The notes below the pieces were generated by a model, which was given only the letters and a program-made list of their open reading frames with translations, made no database searches and had not been told where the DNA came from. This document shows positions 10,781 to 20,599 of a stretch of DNA of 64,000 bases, one piece after another. The stretch is from Gnetum montanum (Eukaryota > Streptophyta > Gnetopsida > Gnetales > Gnetaceae), in assembly GCA_015680685.1 (NCBI GenBank), contig MNCI01014449.1, forward strand, positions 241,956 through 305,955, in the 5' to 3' direction. Both the position numbers and the translations under genes were made by a program. Numbering within the stretch: position 1 is the first letter of the stretch; every line of letters begins with the position of its first letter.

Positions 10781-12341
10781 ATTAATAAGCATTTTTTAAC
10801 TTTTTTACTTTACAATTTCTTTTTGATTTCTAATTTTTTGTTATGCTTTTTCACATTTCTTACCAATTTCCACATTCTTTGATATCTTTTCATTCTTTTA
10901 TATTTTTTCCATTTCTTAAACCATTTGCAATTCTTTGATATTTTCTACTTCTTTTTAATCTTTTTCATTCTTAATATCTTTTACAATTTTTCATACTTTG
11001 TTCACATGCTACTTGTGCATATTTCTATCAATTTTGAATAAAACACACCAAGAATAAGGTAAGATGTAGTTTTAATAAGGTGAAGATTTCTCTATGTTAT
11101 TAAGTCATAAGGGAATGATTATTTATATAGTGAGACCACATCATCCATCAATCCATTCCAATAATAAGAGGTTCTTACTACAACCATAATGATATTCTTT
11201 TCACCATCAAACTAAGAATAAACCTGTGATCATTATGCCTAGACAAAAGAGTGAAGAACCAAATGGGAATGCAAAGGGTGTGACATCAAGGGGATTTGTG
11301 GATTCTTTTGGATTACTTCCATGAATTCTATCCCATTGATTAGGTTGTATTATATCCATGTAGATCTAACAAAAAATGGAAGTAAGAGTAAACTAAGTGC
11401 TACCTTACCATGTTACTAGAAAGACATGTTACCCATGCCTGAAGGTAGTCCTTTGGTAAGGTTAGCAAAAATAAAAATAAAAGAGCACAAAGTAAATTTC
11501 TGGGGGTTCCACAGAAAACACATGTTACACATGCCTAAGGGTAGGCAACTTCTCAAAAATCTAAAAATAAAAATAAAGTGCTATGAATAAAACTCCTCCC
11601 TTGGACAATAGGCCAAATGGTAATACTCCTTGCAATAGTGGTAGTCTTATGGTTGTAATCCAAGAGATGAGATAATGTGATGTCACTAGAAAGTGGTTTG
11701 AACTTGGTTTGAATCTTGGAAAAGAAGTGCTAATGATTACTTTAACCATTAATAACATGCAAGGATTTATTATGCCTATGGTAAGATACCTCGTGTCCCG
11801 AATTCAGTAATCCTTTCTATAGTCGATCTCATCTTACTATATATTTAGTCATAACTTGTGGTTTTGTATAATATAGCATTATTTTCCCAATCTGGTGATT
11901 CTAACATGTGTGTTTTGCTAAATCGATATGTCTTGCATTCAACTCCTTAAGTGCCCAAGGGCACTTTTACGCATGGTTATACAAAGGCATTAAGGATTGG
12001 AGCCTGCTTGGGGGAGGAACCACTTGTATAATTCTTGTATTTCATACTTTCTAAGCAATTACACATCATCTTGTACCTTTTGAAACATCTAATAAACTTC
12101 CCATATCATCTAATTATCGGTTCGTACATAAAAAATTCATTATCCATTTCTTATCCATATATAAACTTTGGTTGCTTGAGATTCCTTCTTCATGAACCTT
12201 AAATGCTAAATTGTTGGAAACTATGCATCACTTATGGCCCATGATCCTCTAGATAAGCTTTACATCTTCTAGACATTCCATTGGACTCATTTTTTCCAAA
12301 AACAAATTAATGAAAAATTTGAACTTTTTAATGGTAACATC
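10781..12341 (+). other. Element B: conserved non-coding linker
   Basis: It begins with a T/C-rich tract (TTTTTCATTTCTT-like, ~10,790-11,010). After that it matches, in the same order, the reverse complement of 14,753-16,850 (E1) and 33,930-35,960 (E2), and more loosely 30,670-31,980 (D). It contains AAGACATGTTACCCATGCCTG (~11,420) and the hairpin AAGTGCCCAAGGGCACTT (~11,950). Next comes GGTTATACAAAGGCATTAAGG...CCACTTGTATAA (~11,975-12,035), whose ends are complementary. No conserved reading frame is seen. It runs into the assembly gap. Confidence 0.7.
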
Positions 12342-12638
12342 NNNNNNNNNNNNNNNNNNNNNNNNNNNNNNNNNNNNNNNNNNNNNNNNNNNNNNNNNNN
12401 NNNNNNNNNNNNNNNNNNNNNNNNNNNNNNNNNNNNNNNNNNNNNNNNNNNNNNNNNNNNNNNNNNNNNNNNNNNNNNNNNNNNNNNNNNNNNNNNNNNN
12501 NNNNNNNNNNNNNNNNNNNNNNNNNNNNNNNNNNNNNNNNNNNNNNNNNNNNNNNNNNNNNNNNNNNNNNNNNNNNNNNNNNNNNNNNNNNNNNNNNNNN
12601 NNNNNNNNNNNNNNNNNNNNNNNNNNNNNNNNNNNNNN
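12342..12638. other. Assembly gap (297 N)
   Basis: Unknown bases lie inside element B, between its linker and its env-position ORF. The N length may not reflect the real distance. Confidence 0.99.
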
Positions 12639-12749
12639 TTTCAAACTCTACAATTGTAATAAGATAAGAACTTGATCTAACCAAGGGTATGAGCAAGCTA
12701 AAGAACTATTAAGAATTGATAGGAACATCCTAATAATTTCAAACCCTTT

Positions 12750-13016
12750 TTGCTTGTAGATGGCCTTAAAGAAGATACTAAAATAAGAACCTTCACAACA
12801 TGGGAGCAAAAGACCAAGAACAAGCAAAGAAGGAGGCTCAATCATATAGAACACATAAGCAAAACACACAGAGAAGGAGGCTTAATCATACAACATTCAT
12901 CAAGAAACCCCTACTACAAAGCACTCAACCCAAGGAGAGGCAGAAATTCCATAAGCACCTAAATAAGGATAGTGCCTCATGCTGTCACTAGATTGCATTC
13001 CATACTACTTTCTCCT
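12750..13016 (+). pseudogene. Element B: N-terminus of the env-position ORF, cut at an inverted junction
   Basis: Plus-strand reading gives LVDGLKEDTKIRTFTTW, a Lys/Arg/Gln-rich stretch, then GGLIIQHSSRNPYYKALNP and RRGRNSIST. This aligns with the N-termini of the minus-strand ORFs of E1 (GSSIVQHSSRHSCYRIISP, SRGRRTTSSK) and E2 (GGTIFQYSLTNSYHRVIYS). The N-terminus is strongly basic, compatible with nucleic acid binding. The frame ends at about 13,016, where the opposite-strand ORF of E1 begins. The remaining ~500 codons are missing. Confidence 0.65.
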
Positions 13017-14752
13017 TCTTAGTTGCCAACTATTCATTCTACTTGATTAGGCTACTAATCTACTTTATTTTGAATTGCTCGATTTAGTCAAGCACATTGA
13101 ATTACATAGGATTTCTTCATTCAGCTCTTAGTGCTACAAGCTCTTCTTGTAGTTTTAGAATTTCTGCTTCCTCATGGTCTACCTTGGTTTCTTCCATGAC
13201 CAATTTTCCCTTGGTAGTGATGAGATCAGACTATACTACAGTGACATCATTAGGGATGTTGAATAGTGTTGTCATAACTTACCCAATCTACAGTAGTCTA
13301 TTGAGCACATCCTCATGATCACCATGAATCATTAAGGTTTTGACTAACATATGAGCATCCTTGGTTCCAATTAAATCTACCGATGGTACAATAGGTACAT
13401 TGAAGGATTCCTTGATATGATCAGTGATCATCTCTGCTGCTCCTACTACATCTTGGTGTTGCATTACCACTACTGTGGCTCCTTCTCCAGTCTCTAGCAC
13501 CACTTGGAACGATGCAACATTTCCAAAGATCTATTGTGACCATTATACCTCTCCTCTTGACTATAATGAAATTTGTCCACTTACTAGATTGGCTAAAAAT
13601 ATGGATTTGATGGCACTATCAATAACTCTATATAGATTGGCCTCTTTCCTTATTTCCTAGTTACTTATTTCTGTAATTTGTTGGAAATGACTCATCAATA
13701 GTCGGTAATCTTACAACGATGGTGGCAGAACTTGTTGTTATTGTTGTTGGTTGCTAGGCCCTACTTGCCATTATTGTTATTGTTGCTCTTGCTCTTGTTC
13801 TTACTCTTGCTCCTCACCATGGTCTTTCCTTCGTGATGCTGGTTTGAAAAACTTAGTGTATGAAGCATTTTGGGCTCTCTTGGGCACATTATTGGTGTAT
13901 CCTAGGATTCTAACCCACTTGCACAACTTCCTGATAAGGTAAGGGAATGGAAGTGTTGGCTTCCTTACCTTCTTCTCTTCAAACCACCTCTATATTTCCA
14001 TGAAATATTGTTGTGCAAGGTTGGCATTATACTTGCACATCAAAATCGCACTACCTTTAGCTACATAAGTTGATAGTTGATTAAGTTCTTTTGTTGGGAA
14101 TAGGTGATAAGTGCCAATTTTAAAGTAAATTCTTTCTTCTAGAGTTAACTCATTATAGCCCTTATCTTCTTTGTCATAAGCTTGTTTTAGTCATAGCTTT
14201 CTAGTTTTAGGATTAGATTAGGTAGATAGATGTGCTAACCTTGCCCCTTCATTGAGAATATTTAGAGCTTTTGCAATTTCCTTAATCAAAAATGACATTC
14301 AGATTTCTTCTAAGTTGACAGTAGTTCCTTCTTCTTTGTTGTGCCAAAACTGATAAATCTCTCCAAGGTACCATTCACCATTCTATGATAATATGGACCA
14401 TAGTGGTGATGCTTGAAGCTGTGTTGTTACTACTTCAGAAATAAATTCCATAAAAGGGCCAAAGTTCATCTTCACGATGACCATGGTCAGGATGGATCTT
14501 TCTTGAATGGTGTGGAGGTAGTCTTGTGACAACATGAGGTGTTGTCTTGGAACTTGTGGTTCTTCTACCTCTGCTTGGACTAATTATCCTATAACAAGAG
14601 TGTCTTGATGAATGCTGAACGATTGAGCTTCCTACTCCTTGTGTTCTAGTTCTTGTCATCTAGTTCAGCCTCTACCTTGGTCTCTTGGCTTCTTACTTGC
14701 ACCTTGTGAGGGTCCTCCTTGTGGTCATCTCTTTGGGGCTATCTATAATCAT
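13017..14752 (-). pseudogene. Element E1: env-position coiled-coil ORF, 3'-truncated
   Basis: The start MIIDSPK at 14,752 matches E2's MIVDSPK. It has a basic N-terminus with SIVQHSSRHSCYRIISP (~14,590-14,640). A conserved middle domain (~14,200-13,850) reads YNELTLEERIYFKIGTYHLFPTK, then YVAKGSAILMCKYNANLAQQYF and PTLPFPYLIRKLCKW. The coiled coil starts at 13,503 with DHIKESFNVPI and DHEDVLNRLL and continues to EELVALRAE near 13,110. The C-terminal ~300 residues present in A and E2 are missing. A Gln-rich, CTT/GTT-repeat stretch (plus 13,735-13,815) separates the middle domain from the coil. Several stops are present. The product is unknown; a structural or accessory protein is an inference from position and composition. 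Confidence 0.65.
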
Positions 14753-16850
14753 TAAGGAAGTAGGAATCATTATAAGGCATTCTTTAATTTTTATAACTCG
14801 CTTCCTTTCTCATTGTGTTAGTTAGATCAAGTTCTTAGTTATTAGAATTGTAGGGTTAGAAAATTTTTGCAAAAAGTAATCCCATAGGTGTTAATATTTT
14901 TATAAGCCTTCAAAGTTGTCTAATTTGTTCTTATGTATGGCTCATGATGATGGTTATGGTTCCTTAAGAATCATTAATTAAGTTTTTTGGCATTGATATG
15001 TGTGATTGTTCTTTAAAAATTTTAGCTATCTTTTCATACCTACCCTTAAAATACCTTCTGGGCATTAGAATTTTTCAAAAAATTAGATCAAATTTTTCTC
15101 ACTAGCATCCCCCATAACTAAGTTGAGCATTTTATGATCAAATAGGTTTGAAAAGCATGAAAATCAAAGTAATAACAATCGAGTTATGGCTTGGGAAAGT
15201 TAGGAGGTTAGAGCTCAGATCAAAAAATAAAATTTGAAAAATCTCCCTTTGCCCAAATGAAAAATGATGAAAAAGTTTTCTAAGTCCTTGTGTATATATA
15301 GATTTTGTGGGATTCAATATTGGGGACTTGACATCAGGGATCTAATATTGGTGTGGACCCAATATTGGAGCCCAAGAAAATTCATTTTTCAAAAGGGTCT
15401 AATGGAAAAAAATTAATTCTTTTGGATGTTTAGAAGGTTTTAGGATTTCTTTGAGGATTTGGATTATGAAAATATGCTTATTTTTGTCAAGAAATATGTC
15501 ATTGGAAGTTCATAGAGAAAGAATCTTGGCTATGAAAGTTCATAAGCTGGGTAAGAAGGGTAATGAATTCATATTTTTAGAATGGATAGTGTAAATGATA
15601 TGGGAAGTGTTTATTGACGTTGGGAAGGTTCAAGATAATGTGGAATTTCTTGGCATGTATAAGATACAACAATTATACAAGTGGGTCCTCCCCAAAGCAA
15701 GTTCTAGCCCTTAATGCCCTTGTATAACCATGCCTAGAAGTGTCCTTAAGCACTTAAGGAGTTGAATGTAACACATACCTATTTAGCAAAGCACACATGT
15801 TAGTACCACCAAATTGGAAAAATAACTCTATGTTACACAAAACCATAAGTTGTGACTATTGAAATAGTGAGTTGAGATGGACTTAGAAGGGATTGCAAAA
15901 ATCAAGACGTGAGGTATCTTACCATAGGCATAATGAATTCTTATGTTTTATTAGTGGTTAAAGTAATCACTAGCCTTTCTATCCAAGATTCAAACCAAGT
16001 CCAAACCACATTCCAATGACATCACATCATGTCATCTCTTAGAATTACAACTATAAGACTCTCAATGTTACAAGGAATATTGTCACTTGGCGTATTGTCC
16101 AAGGGAGAAGTTTTATTCATGGCACTTTATTTTTATTTTTAGATTTCTGAGAAGCCGCCTACCTTCAAGCATGGGTAACATGTCTTTCTAGTGGGATTCC
16201 TAGAAATTTATTTTATGCTCTTTTATTTTTATTTGTATCAACCTTTTTAGGTAGCACTTATTTTACTCTTACTCCCATTTTCTATTAGATCTACAAGGAT
16301 ATAGTACAACCTTAGCAACATAATAGAACTTACAACAGTAATCCAAAAGAATTCACAAATCCCCTGATGTCACACCCTTTACATTCCCTCTTAGTTCTTC
16401 ACTTTTCTGTTTAGGTAAAATGATCACAAGTTTATTCTTAGTTTTATGATGGAAAAGAATATCATTATGGCCATGGTAAGAACCTCTTATTAATGGAATG
16501 GATGGATGGATGGTGTGGACTCACTATTCAAATAATCAATCTCTTATGATTTGATAACATAGAGAAATCTTCATGTTATTTGACTACATCTTGCCTTTAT
16601 TCAATGTGTCTTATTACTATTCAAAATTATTTACAAAGTATTTAAAACAAAGTATGAAAGAAATGAAAAAGATAGTAAAAAATTGTGAAAAAGTGTAAAG
16701 AATGAAAACTATTAAAAAGAATTAAAAATATAAAAGAATGTTAAAAATTTAAGAAATAAAAAGTATTAAAGAATAAGAAAATATTAAAGAATGTGAAGAA
16801 TGAAAAAAAATGAAAAATTTAAGAAGGTACCAACAATTTTGGATGAACAT
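14753..16850 (-). other. Element E1: conserved non-coding linker between pol and the extra ORF
   Basis: About 2.1 kb without a conserved frame, matched by E2 (33,930-35,960), B (10,781-12,341) and partly D. Read on the minus strand, it holds an A/T-rich tract from a TTTCATTCTT-like region (16,640-16,820), ACATGTTACCCATGC (near 16,170), the hairpin CCTTAAGTGCTTAAGG (near 15,750), and GGTTATACAAGGGC...CCACTTGTATAA (near 15,675-15,730), which can pair end to end. The last ~900 bases (14,753-15,640) resemble the equivalent part of E2 less closely. Confidence 0.7.
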
Positions 16851-16999
16851 CCCCACAACTATTATAAAGATCAAGTAAATGGAAGATAGAGCAAGTGGAA
16901 GTCTAGTGGATACGCTAGGTAGACTCCTTTGACTATTCATAATATGGTTTGACTTGTTAGAAATTAACGAGGATAAGCTTATGTGGGTTAGATGGGTAG

Positions 17000-18116
17000 T
17001 GGATATGTAAGGCACCAGATGGATAGGTGTTGTGCACAATGTATGGTCCCTCCCAAAGTTTCTAGAATTTAGCTTTTTGGGGCAAATGACTTGGATTATA
17101 ATAAAGGATCTTGTCACTCAATTATATGGTTACATTCCTTATCTGTGAATCTTGCCTAAGTTTGAAATACTATTTATGGACTGCTACTAGCCGATTCTCA
17201 TCTAAAAGATTCAAATTCATTACATGTTCTTTTTGACCTAAACTCAAATCAAGGCCAAGTTCACTGGCAGTAGCTAAAGTGTGAAGCTCTGCCTAAATTG
17301 GAAGCATTGGCAACTTGCCATAGACTAACTCATATGGGATGTATCCTATAAGTAGCTTCTAGGATGTCCTATAGGCCCATAGAGCATCATTTAATTCTAT
17401 ACTCCAATCTCATCTAAATCTACTAACCATCCTAATGACTATTCTAGTAATTTCATGATTAATGACTTCAACTTGACCATTTTCTTGGGGATGATATGGT
17501 GTTGTTAGTTTATGATTAACCCCAAGTTATTACATGAGTTTCTTAAAATTAGTAAAGATCAAGTGGGTTCCATTATCAAATATTAGCATTTTTGGTACTC
17601 TAAATCAATTCACTACATGTTGTTGAAAAAACTTGGTAGCTATTTTTGCTATATAGTCTTTCATTGCTGTTGCCTCTACCCACTTTGTGTAATAATCTAT
17701 AGTCACAATAATGTATGCTTTTCCATTTGACATTGGTTGAATGGGCCCCATAAAGTCAATTCCCCAAATATCAAAAGGCTCGAGTGGTTGTATCCAATGT
17801 TGTGGCCCTTCATATCTAGCTATAATTCCTCCATATCTTTGGCAATGTTTGCAAGATTGGGCAAAAATATGGGTGTTTCTAAATAGAGTAGGCCAAAAGT
17901 AGCATACCATTTGTAGTTGTAGTGCTATTCTATACCTCGCATAGTGGCCACCACATGGGCCTTCATGGGCATCTTGTAAAGCTCTTTGCTAGTCATGATC
18001 TGGCACACACCATCTAACAAGCTCATTTGCACAATTCTTGTATAGGTTTCCATTAATTTCCATGTAGCATTTGGCTTTATGAAGGAATTATTCTCATTGT
18101 TTTCTACTCCATTCAA
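17000..18116 (-). pseudogene. Element E1: integrase
   Basis: The zinc-binding end CKHCQRYG (~17,830-17,855) is followed by the core with GIDFMGPIQPMSNGKAYIIV and DYYTKWVEATAM (first catalytic Asp in GIDF). FDNGTH (second Asp) is near 17,560 and PQENGQVEVIN (catalytic Glu region) near 17,470. The C-terminal part has LNDALWAYRTS, YELVYGKLPMLP and KLWEGPYIV (down to ~17,030). Integrase inserts the cDNA into host DNA. Several TAG/TAA codons interrupt the frame. Confidence 0.85.
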
Positions 18117-18636
18117 TAGGAAGCTCTTGTGTTGTGAGATAAGTCAAGTACTTTGTGGTCCATGGCTTCCTTGTTAAATCTACAACCTTTACTATTTTAG
18201 TAAACATGTCCTCATTGGGAAATTGATTTGATAAAGGTTCCACTTGGTTGTCTAAATTCCATTTCAACCTTGATAAATGATTAGCTACGATGTTTTTTAT
18301 CCCTTTCTTATCAATCATTGTAATGACAAACTCATGAAGAATCACAAGCCATCTTATCACTCTAGGACTAACCGCTGGCTTTTTCATCAGAAATCGAATA
18401 GCACTATGATCAATGTGGACATAGAATTGGTAACTGAGCACATAATGTCTAAATTTTTCAAGCACGTACACCATGGCCATTAGTTCCTTTTCAGTTGTGG
18501 TGTAATTTAATTATGCTCCTTTGATGCTTCTACTAATGTAGTGTATGTAGTATGGTCTCTTTTGATCATCAAATTGTATCAGTACTACACCAAGTGCATA
18601 GTTGGAAGTATTAGTCATGATATGAAAAGGTCTTGA
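18117..18636 (-). pseudogene. Element E1: RNase H
   Basis: It shows MAMVYVLEKFRHYVLSYQF, HIDHSAIRFLMKKPAVSPR and IRWLVILHEF, then NIVANHLSRL (18,480-18,270). This is the characteristic Ty3/gypsy RNase H C-terminal pattern (T/H-D-H-x-A-I and VAD/NHLSR). RNase H degrades the RNA strand during reverse transcription. It follows RT directly; frame breaks lie between them. Confidence 0.85.
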
Positions 18637-19580
18637 CTAATCTAGAGCTTGGAGGATTGGTGTTTCAACTAACTTCTTCTTTAGAGTTTTGAATGCCTTT
18701 TCACATGACTTAATCCACTTAAAGGGTGCATTCTTCTTCATAAGTTCTACAAGCGATTTGGCTATTTTTGAGAAATTTTCAATGAATCTCCTATAGTATC
18801 GTATATGGTCTAAAAAGGATCTTACATCTTTCACTGTCTATGACCATTGAGTGATGTTTTGGATGACTCTAATCTTTTTGGGATCTACCTTAATACCCTT
18901 TTGGAAGATTTTTTGTCCCAAAACTATGCCTTCCTAGACCATGAGATGGCTCTTTTGCTAGTTGATCTTTAGATTGGTTTCAACACATCTTTTAAGTACC
19001 TGCTCCAACTAGTCCAGTGCTTGTTAAAAATCTAGCCTATATGTGGAGAAATCATCCATAAAAACTTCAACACCATTACCTATCTACTTTTGGAAGATAC
19101 TTAAGACTAGTCTTTGGAAGATTGTTGGTGCATTACAAAGAGCAAAAGGCATCTGTTTGTAAGCAAATGTTCCCCATGGATTGGTGAACATGGTCTTTTG
19201 TTGGTCTTCAAGTGCAATGTGGATTTGATTATATCTATTATACCCATTCAAAAAACTATAATACTCATGTCCTAAAATTGTGTCCAAGATTTGATCAAAA
19301 ATGGCAAGGGAAAATGATCCTTAAATGTGGCTAAATTCAATAGTTAGAAGTTGATGTAGATGTACCATTTGCCTCCCTTATTTAGAACTATCACCAAAAT
19401 GACTTACCCATTCACTATCCACAATTGGATACATGAATTTTGCCCTCAGAAAATTTTTTAATTCTTACTTAACTACCTCCTTGAGTTTAGAATTAAGCCT
19501 TTGTTAAGGTTGGTGTTTTGGTTTGATTGCAAGATTGGTGTAGATCTGGTGTTGAAAAATTCATGGATCAATTCATGTGA
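18637..19580 (-). pseudogene. Element E1: reverse transcriptase
   Basis: Read from high to low: SFLNGYNRYNQIHIALEDQQ and GTFAYKQMPFALCNAPTIFQ (19,240-19,110), then VEVFMDDFSTYRLDF with the FMDD active site at 19,051-19,062. LKRCVETNLKIN and IKVDPKKIRVIQN follow, then the thumb SFLDHIRYYRRFIENFSKIAK and FKWIKSCEKAFKTLK (18,834-18,650). FMDD rather than YVDD/YIDD, and the thumb wording, point to the Athila/Tat (OTA) group. Stops occur after LDF and elsewhere. Confidence 0.88.
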
Positions 19581-19899
19581 TCTCATCACAAGACCATGCA
19601 AACGTTGTAGGCCATATGTTAAGCACTTCCAATAGTTTTCCTTTTGCTATTTGTCTAGGTTGGCATTCATAATCATTAGCTTCTTGTTATTCAAAAATTC
19701 ATATTCTAACATTGTTAGTAGGGTTTTAATTCTAGCAGTTCCGATTCCATTATGTCTAGAATCTCCAAGTTTCCCCAGTTTGTTTCTTTCTCCTAATTGT
19801 TTTGAGGGTAGGAGTGTCTTTTTCTTAGCTGTTCTAATTTATCTATTTCTACAATGTAGGTACTAATGAGTTATTCTTCCAATTCCATGTACTTGTTGA

Positions 19900-20500
19900 A
19901 TTGATTTTCTTCACTTGTTGCTACATACAGACAATTTTGCACACATCTTATTTCTACACATTAATTGCATGCCTTAGTCTCCTTTCCTTTGATTGCCCAG
20001 ATTCTTTACATGTAATTGCACCTATTATCAATGTATGCAATACATGGAACTCTTCGTCTTTGTATGATTCTGGCCTCATCTTCCTTGGAAATTTCCAAGG
20101 ACAAATCACAAATTCCAAGCTTAACATCCACAATGGTAAGCCAAGCTCTCTTCATGATAATTGGGAATTCTCCCTTATTTTTCCCCACATGGATGACTAG
20201 AAAATTAGTAGGTTGATACTAGCCACTTATGGTGGTAATTACATCGTCCACCTGTCCAAACGGAACTATGATTGACTAGTCTGCAAGCTCTAAGAGAATG
20301 TTACTTTTCTTTACTAATGAAAGGTTCTAGGCCTAATACATATCTTAACATATCATATTTACTCTAGTCCCAAAATCTAGTAGAGCTTTTCACAGTTTTT
20401 GCCTTGCTATTTAGAGATAAATCAAGGGACTTCCTAGATTAGTTCTCTTCTATGGGAGAGCCCCTACCTTGATCTAATGAGTTGCTGCTTGTGTGAACAT
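19900..20500 (-). pseudogene. Element E1: aspartic protease region
   Basis: The reading includes LDFGTRVNMIC (20,370-20,340, where an LLDxGASVNLL-type active site is expected), LVKKSNILLELADQSIIVPFG, DVITTISGQYQPTNFLVIHV and KRAWLTIVDVKLGICDL (to ~20,100). These are typical gypsy protease neighbours. The catalytic triad reads D-F-G instead of D-T/S-G, so the copy would be inactive apart from its stops. Confidence 0.7.
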
Positions 20501-20599
20501 GATAGTTGTGATGTTTGAACTTGATGAAGTTGGAAGCTTATTGTGTTGAGAAGGACTTGATGTAGATGGGACAGAATTAGACATGTTTCCCATCCACTA

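Noticed and set aside
12249-12696. Long open frames on both strands through the N block
   Set aside because: They are open only because N codons cannot be stops; no sequence supports them.
13097-13660. Plus-strand frames of 70-80 codons (Ser/Thr rich)
   Set aside because: They are the opposite-strand shadow of E1's coiled-coil ORF.
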